Below the pieces are notes generated by a model, which saw only the letters and a list, made by a program, of their open reading frames with translations, did not search any database and had not been told where the DNA came from. Below are positions 15,284 to 23,387 of a DNA stretch of 23,387 bases, in pieces; the first letter of the stretch is position 1; the number at the start of each line of letters is the position of its first letter. The stretch is from positions 1 through 23,387 of the forward strand of contig CAXSDH010000057.1 in NCBI GenBank assembly GCA_964235765.1, written 5' to 3'. The translations under genes were made by a program, and so were the position numbers. Source of the DNA: JAVVHH01 sp964235765. GTDB taxonomy: Bacteria; Pseudomonadota; Alphaproteobacteria; Acetobacterales; Acetobacteraceae.

Positions 15284-16121
15284 AGCCAAGATCGTGCGTG
15301 TCCGCGACCTCGAGATCGGCAACGACCGCCCCTTCGTGCTGATCGCCGGGCCCTGCCAGATCGAATCGGAGCAGCACGCCTTCGAGATGGCCGAAGCGCT
15401 GCGCGACATGGCGCAGCAGGCCGGCGTCGGGCTGATCTACAAAAGCAGCTTCGACAAGGCGAACCGCACCAGCGGCGGCGCCGCACGGGGCGTCGGGATG
15501 GCCGCTGGGCTGGCGATCCTGGCCGCCGTGCGCGAGCGCTTCCTGATCCCCGTGCTGACCGACGTGCATGCGCCCGAGCAGTGCGAGCCCGCCGCCGAGG
15601 CCGTGGACGTGCTGCAGATCCCTGCCTTCCTATGCCGCCAAACCGACCTGCTGGTGGCCGCCGGCGAAACCGGGCGCACGGTCAACGTGAAGAAGGGCCA
15701 GTTCCTCGCGCCGTGGGACATGGCGCACGTGGCCGCCAAAATCGCCGCCACCGGGAATGAAAGCATCCTGCTCACCGAGCGCGGCGCCAGCTTCGGCTAC
15801 AACACGCTGGTGTCCGACTTCCGCGCGCTGCCGATCATGGCCCGCACCGGCTACCCGGTGGTGTTCGACGTCACCCACTCCGTCCAGCAGCCCGGCGGCC
15901 ACGGCGGCTCCTCCGGCGGCCAGCGCGAGTTCGCCCCCGCCTTGGCCCGCGCCGCCCTGGCCGTGGGGGTTGCCGCCCTGTTCATCGAGACCCACGCCGA
16001 CCCGGACGCCGCCCCCAGCGACGGGCCGAACATGATCGCGCTGCGGGCCATGCCGAGCCTGATCGCCCGCCTCCACGCACTTGATCAGATGATGAAGCTG
16101 CAGGCGGCCTTTCCGTTCTGA
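15276..16121 (+). CDS. kdsA: 3-deoxy-8-phosphooctulonate synthase (Kdo-8-phosphate synthase)
   Basis: KdsA condenses phosphoenolpyruvate with arabinose 5-phosphate to Kdo 8-phosphate, precursor of the LPS inner-core sugar Kdo. The 281-residue protein shows FVLIAGPCQIES, YKSSFDKANR (55-64), LTDVHAPEQ, IPAFLCRQTDL, NVKKGQFLAPW and VFDVTHSVQQPGG. It has Cys27 in AGPC and the metal-ligand pattern His201, Glu238 and Asp249, so it belongs to the metal-dependent class rather than the metal-independent class of E. coli, which has Asn in place of the Cys. The start is a TTG overlapping the pyrG stop by eight bases. An in-frame GTG at 15294 would remove six residues but fits the family N-terminus less well. 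PEP supply through enolase, encoded next, links the neighbours. Confidence 0.95.
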   Translation: MSEAKIVRVRDLEIGNDRPFVLIAGPCQIESEQHAFEMAEALRDMAQQAGVGLIYKSSFDKANRTSGGAARGVGMAAGLAILAAVRERFLIPVLTDVHAPEQCEPAAEAVDVLQIPAFLCRQTDLLVAAGETGRTVNVKKGQFLAPWDMAHVAAKIAATGNESILLTERGASFGYNTLVSDFRALPIMARTGYPVVFDVTHSVQQPGGHGGSSGGQREFAPALARAALAVGVAALFIETHADPDAAPSDGPNMIALRAMPSLIARLHALDQMMKLQAAFPF

Positions 16122-16166
16122 GCCCATGATGTTACCCACCCCGCGCCATAACCGCACGGGTCTTCC

Positions 16167-17444
16167 ATGAGCGCCATCGCCGACATCGTCGCCCGCGAAA
16201 TCCTCGACAGCCGGGGCAACCCGACCGTCGAGGCGGACGTCGTGCTCGACAGCGGCGCCATCGGCCGGGCTGCCGTGCCTTCGGGGGCCAGCACGGGCGC
16301 GCATGAGGCGGTCGAGCTGCGGGACGGCGACAAGGCGCGCTACGGCGGCAAGGGCGTGCGCCAGGCCTGCGCCAACATCGAGGGCGAGATCTTCGACGCC
16401 ATCGGCGGCATGGACCCACGCGAGCAGCTCAAGCTCGACGACATCATGATCGACCTCGACGGCACCCCCAACAAGTCGCGCCTGGGCGCCAACGCCATCC
16501 TCGCCGTGTCGCTCGCCGTCGCCAAGGCCGCCGCCATCGACCTCGGCGTGCCGCTCTACCGCCATGTCGGCGGCGTATTCGCCCGCACCTTGCCGGTGCC
16601 CATGATGAACATCGTCAACGGCGGCAAGCACGCCGACAACCCGATAGACGTGCAGGAGTTCATGGTGCAGCCCGTCGGCGCCGCCACCTTCGCCGAAGCG
16701 GTCCGCATGGGTTCCGAGATCTTCCAGGCATTGAAGAAGCAACTGCACGACGCCGGGCACAACACAAACGTCGGCGACGAGGGCGGCTTCGCGCCCAACC
16801 TCAACTCCGCCGAGGAAGCCCTGTCGTTCATCGCCCGCGCCTGCGAACAGGCCGGCTACCGGCCCGGCGAGGACGTCACCTTCGCCATGGATTGCGCCAG
16901 CACCGAGTTCTTCCAGAACGGCGAATACAACATGGAAGGCGAGAACAAACGCTTCGACGCCGCCGGCATGGTGGCCTACCTCGCCGCCCTCTGCGACCGC
17001 TTCCCTATCGTCTCCATCGAGGACGGCTGCGCCGAGGACGATTGGGACGGCTGGAAGCACATGACCGAGGTGCTGGGGCCGCGCATCCAATTGGTGGGCG
17101 ACGACCTGTTCGTAACCAACACCGAACGCCTGCGCCGCGGCATCGAGACGGGGACGGCCAACTCGATCCTGGTCAAGGTCAACCAGATCGGCACTCTCTC
17201 GGAGTCGCTCGAAGCGATCGAGTTGGCGCAGCGCGCCGGCTTCAGCACGGTCATGAGCCACCGTTCCGGCGAGACAGAGGATTACACGATCGCCGACCTC
17301 GCCGTCGCCTCGAATTGCGGCCAGATCAAGACCGGCAGCCTCGCCCGCAGCGACCGCACGGCCAAATACAACCAGTTGATCCGCATCGAAGCCGAGCTTG
17401 GTCCGGCGGCGCGCTACGCCGGGCGCACGATCCTGCGCCGATAA
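16167..17444 (+). CDS. eno: Enolase
   Basis: Enolase interconverts 2-phosphoglycerate and phosphoenolpyruvate. The 425-residue protein is standard: EILDSRGNPTVEADV, the mobile loop PSGASTGAHEAVELRDGD (38-55), NIVNGGKHADNP, VGDEGGFAPN with Glu205, metal ligands Asp242, Glu285 and Asp312, catalytic Lys337 in LVKVNQIGTLSE, and MSHRSGETED with His365. It lies 45 bp after kdsA. No Shine-Dalgarno sequence is evident before the ATG; instead a 14-codon open frame (16126-16170) ends with its stop overlapping the eno start as ATGA. FtsB follows, a common alphaproteobacterial order. Confidence 0.97.
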   Translation: MSAIADIVAREILDSRGNPTVEADVVLDSGAIGRAAVPSGASTGAHEAVELRDGDKARYGGKGVRQACANIEGEIFDAIGGMDPREQLKLDDIMIDLDGTPNKSRLGANAILAVSLAVAKAAAIDLGVPLYRHVGGVFARTLPVPMMNIVNGGKHADNPIDVQEFMVQPVGAATFAEAVRMGSEIFQALKKQLHDAGHNTNVGDEGGFAPNLNSAEEALSFIARACEQAGYRPGEDVTFAMDCASTEFFQNGEYNMEGENKRFDAAGMVAYLAALCDRFPIVSIEDGCAEDDWDGWKHMTEVLGPRIQLVGDDLFVTNTERLRRGIETGTANSILVKVNQIGTLSESLEAIELAQRAGFSTVMSHRSGETEDYTIADLAVASNCGQIKTGSLARSDRTAKYNQLIRIEAELGPAARYAGRTILRR

Positions 17445-17503
17445 CAGGTGCATACCGCCCTATGCTCGTGTAGCGTGACGGCCTAGGGGCGGTGGAGCGC
17501 GGC

Positions 17504-17833
17504 ATGGGCTGGGGTCGGACTTTGCAACGCGGCCTGCGGGCGATGATCGCGCCGACGCTGTTCCTCGCCCTGGTCGGCTACTTCGGATGGAACGCCACCC
17601 AGGGTGAGCGTGGGCTTCAGGCCTACGCGCTGCGCCAGGAACAGTTGAAATCCGTGCAAGCCGAGCTTCTGCGCACGGCGCAGGACCGCGAGGCCTGGGA
17701 TCGCCGGGTGGCCGGGCTGCGCTCGCAGCGCCTTGACCCCGACACGCTCGATGAGCGCGCCCGCTCCATGCTGAACGTGGCGGACCCGGCGGATATCGTC
17801 ATCCCCTACGGGGCTGGCAAAAAGCTGTTCTAG
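17504..17833 (+). CDS. ftsB: FtsB/DivIC-type septum formation initiator
   Basis: This small single-pass membrane protein is a member of the DivIC/FtsB family, which bridges early and late divisome proteins together with FtsL and FtsQ. The 109-residue form begins MGWGRTLQRGLR, has one membrane segment at about residues 13-31 (MIAPTLFLALVGYFGWNA) and then a periplasmic coiled-coil-like stretch (LRQEQLKSVQAELLRTAQDR), followed by the family's C-terminal LDPDTLDERARSMLNVADP. The ATG at 17504 is preferred because GGAG lies six bases upstream; a GTG at 17492 would add four residues. Its place between eno and pdhA is conserved in alphaproteobacteria and supports the assignment. Confidence 0.88.
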   Translation: MGWGRTLQRGLRAMIAPTLFLALVGYFGWNATQGERGLQAYALRQEQLKSVQAELLRTAQDREAWDRRVAGLRSQRLDPDTLDERARSMLNVADPADIVIPYGAGKKLF

Positions 17834-17840
17834 CACGGGT

Positions 17841-17857
17841 TAACCGGAAGTCGGTTA
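17841..17857. promoter_or_regulatory. Inverted repeat downstream of ftsB
   Basis: TAACCG-GAAGT-CGGTTA is a perfect 6-bp dyad with a 5-bp spacer, seven bases after the ftsB stop. No run of T follows, so it does not look like an intrinsic terminator. It may be an operator for the pdh operon or an RNA-stabilising hairpin at the end of the upstream transcript. Confidence 0.4.
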
Positions 17858-17900
17858 CGCGCGATACCGCATTGCACAATAACGCTTTTTGGCCGGTGGC

Positions 17901-17929
17901 CTTGTCGTCGCGGCCTGGCAAGGCTAGGT
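17901..17929 (+). promoter_or_regulatory. Candidate pdh operon promoter
   Basis: CTTGTC (17901-17906) and CTAGGT (17924-17929) are 17 bp apart and match the alphaproteobacterial CTTGAC / CTATAT consensus at five and four of six positions. Transcription would start near 17936, about 20 bases before the pdhA ATG. The -10 element overlaps the left arm of a dyad at 17927-17943. Confidence 0.45.
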
Positions 17930-17943
17930 GTCGAGCAGACACC
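17927..17943. promoter_or_regulatory. Inverted repeat at the pdhA transcription start
   Basis: GGTGTC-GAGCA-GACACC is a perfect 6-bp dyad with a 5-bp spacer. It overlaps the predicted -10 element and ends one base before the pdhA ribosome binding site GGAGG (17944-17948). The position suits either a repressor site for the pdh operon or a leader hairpin that modulates translation. Function is inferred. Confidence 0.45.
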
Positions 17944-17956
17944 GGAGGCAGACCGC

Positions 17957-18967
17957 ATGGCTCAGGCAGCCGACACACGCAAGCGCGGCAAGGTTCGCGA
18001 TAGCGCGATGACCGAGCAGCAGCTCATGAAGGCGTATCGCGACATGCTGCTGATCCGCCGCTTCGAGGAGAAGGCGGGCCAGCTTTACGGCATGGGCCTG
18101 ATCGGCGGCTTCTGCCACCTGTATATCGGCCAGGAAGCCGTCGTGGTCGGCATCCAGTCCGCGCTGGGCGAGGGTGACCAGGTCATCACCTCCTATCGCG
18201 ACCACGGCCATATGCTGGCGACCGGCATGGAGCCGCGCGGGGTGATGGCGGAGCTGACCGGGCGCAGCGGCGGCTACTCGCGCGGCAAGGGCGGCTCCAT
18301 GCACATGTTCAGCAAGGAGCGGCGGTTCTTCGGCGGCCACGGCATCGTCGGCGCCCAGGTCAGCCTCGGCACCGGCCTGGCGATGGCGAACTGGTACCGC
18401 GGCAACGACCGGGTCTGCGCGACCTATTTCGGCGAGGGCGCGAGCAACCAGGGCCAGGTGTTCGAGAGCTTCAACCTCGCCGCGCTGATGAAGCTGCCCT
18501 GCATCTATGTCATCGAGAACAACAAGTACGGCATGGGAACCAGCGTCGAGCGCGCGTCCGCCTCGCGCGACCTGTCGCGCAACGCCTCGCCCTGGGGCAT
18601 CCCGGGTTTGCAGGTGGACGGCATGGACGTGACCGCCGTCAAGGGGGCGGCCGACCAGGCCGTGGCGCATTGCCGCGCCGGGCAGGGACCGTACCTGCTG
18701 GAGGTGAAAACCTACCGCTACCGCGGCCACTCCATGTCCGACCCGGCCAAGTATCGCACCCGCGAGGAGGTGCAGAAAATGCGCACGGAACGCGATTGCA
18801 TCGAGGCGGCCCGGCACATGCTGGAAGCGTTGGGCATCGGCGAGGCCGAGTTCAAGCGCATCGACGACGAGGTAAAGGCCAGGGTCCAGGATGCGGCAGA
18901 CTTCGCCCAGACCAGCCCGGAACCAGACCCCGCCGAGCTATGGACCGACATCCTGTTGGAGGGCTGA
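17957..18967 (+). CDS. pdhA: Pyruvate dehydrogenase E1 component, alpha subunit
   Basis: PdhA with PdhB forms the thiamine-diphosphate-dependent E1, which decarboxylates pyruvate and transfers the acetyl group to lipoyl arms. The 336-residue protein has RRFEEKAGQLYGMGLIGGFCHLY-type N-terminal sequence from about residue 34, YIGQEAVVVG, SYRDHGHMLATG (79-90), GKGGSMHMF (110-118) and the phosphorylation-loop-like YRYRGHSMSDPAKYRTREE. The thiamine-diphosphate motif runs from Gly159 to Asn188-Asn189 but reads GEG (159-161) where GDG is usual, so the metal-binding Asp is Glu160. GGAGG at 17944-17948 supports the ATG. pdhB follows after three bases. Confidence 0.95.
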   Translation: MAQAADTRKRGKVRDSAMTEQQLMKAYRDMLLIRRFEEKAGQLYGMGLIGGFCHLYIGQEAVVVGIQSALGEGDQVITSYRDHGHMLATGMEPRGVMAELTGRSGGYSRGKGGSMHMFSKERRFFGGHGIVGAQVSLGTGLAMANWYRGNDRVCATYFGEGASNQGQVFESFNLAALMKLPCIYVIENNKYGMGTSVERASASRDLSRNASPWGIPGLQVDGMDVTAVKGAADQAVAHCRAGQGPYLLEVKTYRYRGHSMSDPAKYRTREEVQKMRTERDCIEAARHMLEALGIGEAEFKRIDDEVKARVQDAADFAQTSPEPDPAELWTDILLEG

Positions 18968-18970
18968 GCC

Positions 18971-20341
<1,371 letters not shown>

Positions 20342-20353
20342 GGGGTCCGCAGC

Positions 20354-21676
20354 ATGGCAACCAACATCCTGATGCCCGCGCTCTCGCCGACCATGACCGA
20401 GGGCACGCTCGCCCGCTGGCTCAAGAAGGAAGGCGAGGCCGTCAAAGCCGGCGACGTCATCGCCGAGATCGAGACCGACAAGGCCACCATGGAAGTGGAG
20501 GCGGTGGACGAGGGCGTGCTGGGCAAGATCCTCGTGCCGGACGGGACCGTGGGCGTGAAGGTGAATGCGCCGATCGCCGTGCTGGTGGCGGAAGGCGAGA
20601 GCGCCTCGGCGCCGCCGGCGCAGGCGCCGGGCGCCCAGGCGGTAGCCCCGCCAGTCCCTCCAGCCGCGCCGGAGGCAAAGGCCGAGGCGCCGAACCCCGC
20701 GCCTGCGCCCCAGCCGGCCGCGAACGGGCACGATCAGTCCCGCATCTTCGCCTCGCCGCTGGCCCGGCGAATGGCCAAGCAGGCCGGCATCGACCTCGCG
20801 GCCCTGAAAGGCAGCGGACCCAACGGCCGCATCATCCGCGCCGACATCCAGGCCGCCGAGGGTGCGCCAGCCAAGGCCGATCGCATGGAGCCGCAGGCTG
20901 GGGCGCGAGAGGTCCAGGCGCCCGCTGCCAGCCCGGCCGCCACGCCGCCGCCCGCCGCCAAGCCCCCCGCCATCACCGCGCCGCACACCTTGGCGCCGAA
21001 CTCCACCATGCGGAAGGTGATCTCCCGCCGCTTGCTGGAGAGCCATCAGCTCATCCCCAACTTCTACGTCACCCTCGACATCGAGATCGACACGCTGCTC
21101 AAGTTGCGGTCCGACCTCAACGGCCGCGCGCCGAAGGAAGGGCCCGGCGCATTCAAGCTGTCGGTCAACGACCTGGTCATCAAGGCCGCCGCCGCCACGC
21201 TCCGCCGGGTGCCGAAGCTGAACGCCAGCTACACCGAAGATGCCATGGTGTTGTACGACGACGTGGACATCAGCGTGGCGGTTTCGATGCCGGATGGGCT
21301 GATCACCCCCATCATCCGCCATGCCGACCGCAAGGGCCTGGCCACCATCAGCGCGGAGATGAAAGACCTCGGCGCCCGCGCCAAGTCCGGCAAGCTGAAG
21401 CCCGACGAGTTCCAGGGCGGCACCTTCTCGATCTCCAACCTGGGCATGTTCGGCACCAAGCAGTTCACCGCCATCATCAACCCGCCGCAGGCCGCGATCC
21501 TGGCCGTCGGCGCCGGCGAGCCTCGGCCCGTCGTGAAGGACGGCGCCCTGGCCATCGCCACGGTGATGACCTGCACGCTCAGCGTGGACCACCGGGTGGC
21601 CGACGGCGCGCTGGGGGCCGAGTGGATGGCGGTGTTCAAGGCCGTGATGGAAGACCCGCTGAGCCTGATGCTGTAA
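20354..21676 (+). CDS. pdhC: Pyruvate dehydrogenase E2, dihydrolipoamide acetyltransferase
   Basis: PdhC forms the core of the pyruvate dehydrogenase complex and passes acetyl groups to coenzyme A. The 440-residue protein has one N-terminal lipoyl domain (about 1-78, Lys43 in ETDKATME), an Ala/Pro linker and a peripheral subunit-binding domain (about 131-170, FASPLARRMAKQAGIDL and GSGPNGRIIRADI). After a second linker comes the acyltransferase domain (from about 215, MRKVISRRLLESHQLIPNFY). It ends with the catalytic DHRVADG, His413 and Asp417. GGTFSISNLGMFG is also typical. It begins 12 bases after pdhB, with a G-rich ribosome binding site just after the pdhB stop. Confidence 0.96.
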   Translation: MATNILMPALSPTMTEGTLARWLKKEGEAVKAGDVIAEIETDKATMEVEAVDEGVLGKILVPDGTVGVKVNAPIAVLVAEGESASAPPAQAPGAQAVAPPVPPAAPEAKAEAPNPAPAPQPAANGHDQSRIFASPLARRMAKQAGIDLAALKGSGPNGRIIRADIQAAEGAPAKADRMEPQAGAREVQAPAASPAATPPPAAKPPAITAPHTLAPNSTMRKVISRRLLESHQLIPNFYVTLDIEIDTLLKLRSDLNGRAPKEGPGAFKLSVNDLVIKAAAATLRRVPKLNASYTEDAMVLYDDVDISVAVSMPDGLITPIIRHADRKGLATISAEMKDLGARAKSGKLKPDEFQGGTFSISNLGMFGTKQFTAIINPPQAAILAVGAGEPRPVVKDGALAIATVMTCTLSVDHRVADGALGAEWMAVFKAVMEDPLSLML

Positions 21677-21688
21677 CGAGAGGCGGCC

Positions 21689-23086
21689 ATGGAAACCAAG
21701 TTCGACCTGATCGTCGTCGGTGGCGGCCCCGGGGGCTATGTCGCCGCCATACGCGCCGCGCAGCTCGGCATGAAGGCCGCCGTCGTCGAGCGCGAGCACC
21801 TGGGCGGCATCTGCCTCAATTGGGGTTGCATCCCCACCAAGGCGCTGCTGCGCTCGTCCGAGATCAACCACCTGCTGCATCACCTCGATGAGTTCGGCTT
21901 CGCCGCCGAGAACGTGCGGTTCGACCTGGCCAAGGTGGTGAAGCGCTCCCGCGGCATCGCCAAGCAGCTTGCTTCGGGCGTCGGCCACCTGCTCAAGAAG
22001 AACAAGGTCTCCGTGTTCGACGGCGGGGGCAAGCTGGCCGGCAAGCACACCGTCGCCGTCACCAAGGACGGCAAGGCCGTCGCGACCCTGAGCGCGCCCC
22101 ACGTCATCCTGGCGAGCGGCGCCCGCGCCCGCCAACTGCCCGGCCTCGAAGGCGACGGCAAGCTGATCTGGACCTACCGCGAGGCGATGGTGCCGCCGAG
22201 CATGCCGAAATCCCTGCTGGTCATCGGCTCCGGCGCCATCGGCATCGAGTTCGCGAGCTTCTACCGCAACATGGGCGCCGAGGTGACGGTGGTGGAGGTG
22301 CTGGACCGCATCCTGCCGGTCGAGGACGAGGAGATCAGCGCCTTCGCCCGGAAGGCGTTCGAGAAGCAGGGCATCAAGATCCTGACGGCCGCCAAGGTCA
22401 CTTCGGTCCGCAAGGGCGCCGACAGCGTCACGGCCACGATCGAAGCCGGCGGCAAGACCGAGGAGATGCTGGTGGACCGGGTGATCTCCGCGGTCGGCAT
22501 CGTCGGCAACGTGGAGGACCTGGGCCTCGAAGGCACCGGGGTAAAGGTCGATCGCACCCACATCGTCATCGACGAATACTGCCGGACCGGCGAGCCCGGC
22601 GTGTACGCCATCGGCGATGTCACCGGCGCGCCCTGGCTGGCCCACAAGGCAAGCCATGAGGGCGTTGTCTGCGTCGAAGCCATCGCCCGGCAGAACGACG
22701 TCCATCCGCTGAATATCGGCAACATTCCCGGCTGCACCTACAGCCGCCCGCAGATCGCCTCGGTGGGCATGACGGAGGCACGCGCGAAGGCGGCCGGGCA
22801 CGACGTGAAGGTCGGCCGTTTTCCGTTCATCGGCAACGGCAAGGCTATCGCCATGGGCGAGCCGGAGGGCATGGTCAAAACCGTGTTCGACGCCCAGACC
22901 GGCGAATTGCTGGGCGCCCACATGATCGGCGCCGAGGTGACGGAGATGATCCAGGGCTACACCATCGCCCGCACGCTCGAGACCACCGAGAAGGAGCTGA
23001 TGAACACGGTGTTCCCGCATCCGACCGTGTCGGAGACGATGCACGAGGCGGTGCTGGGCGCCTACGGCCGGGCCATCCACTTCTAG
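21689..23086 (+). CDS. lpd: Dihydrolipoamide dehydrogenase (E3)
   Basis: Lpd reoxidises the dihydrolipoyl arms of the pyruvate dehydrogenase complex with FAD and NAD. The 465-residue protein has the FAD-binding IVVGGGPGGYVAAIRAAQ (8-25), the redox-active disulfide Cys42/Cys47 in GGICLNWGCIPTK, an NAD-binding GSGAIGIEFASFY, the FAD-contacting GVYAIGDVTGAPWLAHKASHEG, and the C-terminal HPTVSETMHEAV with His444 and Glu449. It lies 12 bases after pdhC with a GAGAGG ribosome binding site, so it is the dedicated E3 of this operon; a second lpd for the oxoglutarate complex may exist elsewhere. Its last codons are echoed by a near-copy 48 bp downstream. Confidence 0.97.
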   Translation: METKFDLIVVGGGPGGYVAAIRAAQLGMKAAVVEREHLGGICLNWGCIPTKALLRSSEINHLLHHLDEFGFAAENVRFDLAKVVKRSRGIAKQLASGVGHLLKKNKVSVFDGGGKLAGKHTVAVTKDGKAVATLSAPHVILASGARARQLPGLEGDGKLIWTYREAMVPPSMPKSLLVIGSGAIGIEFASFYRNMGAEVTVVEVLDRILPVEDEEISAFARKAFEKQGIKILTAAKVTSVRKGADSVTATIEAGGKTEEMLVDRVISAVGIVGNVEDLGLEGTGVKVDRTHIVIDEYCRTGEPGVYAIGDVTGAPWLAHKASHEGVVCVEAIARQNDVHPLNIGNIPGCTYSRPQIASVGMTEARAKAAGHDVKVGRFPFIGNGKAIAMGEPEGMVKTVFDAQTGELLGAHMIGAEVTEMIQGYTIARTLETTEKELMNTVFPHPTVSETMHEAVLGAYGRAIHF

Positions 23087-23138
23087 CCCACCCTTTGAGC
23101 GGTTGACGGAATCCCCCAGGCCGTCCACTTCTAACCCA
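23071..23138. repeat. Imperfect 20-bp direct repeat of the lpd 3' end
   Basis: Copy one, 23071-23090, covers the last codons and stop of lpd. Copy two, 23119-23138, lies in the lpd-lipA gap and runs into the first base of the lipA start codon. They match at 18 of 20 bases. In frame, copy two would encode Ala-Val-His-Phe-stop, echoing the Ala-Ile-His-Phe-stop of lpd. It looks like a duplicated or recombined remnant of an lpd 3' end. Confidence 0.65.
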
Positions 23139-23387
23139 TGGCAACCCGCGTTCTGATCGACCACCGGCTGGCGCCGCGCCATCCGGAAAAGGCGCACCGT
23201 CCGGACAACCCCATTCAGCGCAAGCCGGACTGGATCCGCGTCCGTGCGCCCAACCACCCGATCTATCACGAAACCCGCGCGCTCATGCGCGAGAACCGGC
23301 TGGTCACCGTTTGCGAAGAGGCTGCCTGCCCGAACATCGGCGAGTGCTGGTCGCAGCGCCACGCCACCATGATGATCATGGGCGACA
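23138..23387 (+). CDS. lipA: Lipoyl synthase (partial, N-terminus)
   Basis: LipA is a radical-SAM enzyme that inserts two sulfurs into protein-bound octanoyl groups to make lipoyl cofactor, here needed by the lipoyl domains of PdhB and PdhC. Only the first 83 codons are in the window. The visible part has RKPDWIRVRAP followed by VTVCEEAACPNIGECWSQRHA, which holds the three cysteines (CX4CX5C) that bind the auxiliary iron-sulfur cluster donating sulfur. The radical-SAM CX3CX2C motif lies beyond the right edge. It starts 51 bases after the lpd stop; no strong ribosome binding site is visible, because the duplicated lpd end occupies the usual place. The assignment is secure despite the truncation. 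Confidence 0.94.
   Translation, partial: MATRVLIDHRLAPRHPEKAHRPDNPIQRKPDWIRVRAPNHPIYHETRALMRENRLVTVCEEAACPNIGECWSQRHATMMIMGD

Noticed and set aside
15630..17453. A 607-codon minus-strand open frame opposite kdsA and eno
   Set aside because: It is antisense to two conserved enzymes, has no recognisable motif and no promoter or ribosome binding site.
17838..17857. GGTTAACC-like sequence as a PcaQ-type operator
   Set aside because: It resembles part of the ATAACC-N4-GGTTAA motif, but the spacing does not fit and the downstream genes are pdh, not pca.

Overview
The window is a GC-rich, densely packed chromosomal segment made almost entirely of core metabolic genes. Several features point to an alphaproteobacterium. 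A direct-repeat SOS operator of the form GTTC-N7-GTTC lies upstream of lexA. The pyruvate dehydrogenase E1-beta subunit carries its own N-terminal lipoyl domain. The gene orders trpEGDC-moaC-moeA-lexA and eno-ftsB-pdhABC-lpd-lipA are typical of that class. The very high GC content, unfused trpE and trpG and general protein character suggest Rhodospirillales, perhaps Acetobacteraceae. That family-level call is inference.

Region 1 (1-4027). The left edge holds the start of a divergent gene for a protein with a Tat-like signal peptide. It faces a tight pca operon for the protocatechuate branch of the beta-ketoadipate pathway: a PcaD-PcaC fusion (pcaL type), then pcaH, pcaG and pcaB. Together these convert protocatechuate to 3-oxoadipate. 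No pca regulator and no pcaIJF genes are present in the window.

Region 2 (4051-12357, minus strand). Reading leftwards from 12357, the order is a PpiD/SurA-like membrane chaperone, trpE, trpG, trpD, trpC, moaC, moeA and lexA. The first six junctions are overlaps or very short gaps, so the chaperone, tryptophan and molybdenum-cofactor genes look like one transcript. lexA follows moeA after 93 bp and has its own promoter, overlapped by one good SOS box and flanked by a degenerate second box.

Region 3 (12358-17833). A divergent promoter region with a tandem 25-bp repeat precedes tpiA, secG, pyrG, kdsA, eno and ftsB on the plus strand. These cover glycolysis, the Sec translocase, CTP synthesis, Kdo synthesis for LPS and cell division. 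KdsA has the cysteine of the metal-dependent class.

Region 4 (17834-23387). A 123-bp intergenic region with two 6-5-6 inverted repeats and a promoter candidate precedes pdhA, pdhB, pdhC and lpd, which encode the whole pyruvate dehydrogenase complex. The start of lipA, which makes the lipoyl cofactor this complex needs, follows. A duplicated copy of the last bases of lpd sits just before lipA.

I see no mobile elements, CRISPR arrays, tRNA or rRNA genes, and no convincing novel multi-gene system. The observations most worth a second look are regulatory or sequence-level: the paired SOS operators, the two unusual repeats, the dyads before pdhA, a GDG-to-GEG change in the thiamine-diphosphate motif of PdhA, and the PcaD-PcaC fusion inside an alphaproteobacterial-type operon.
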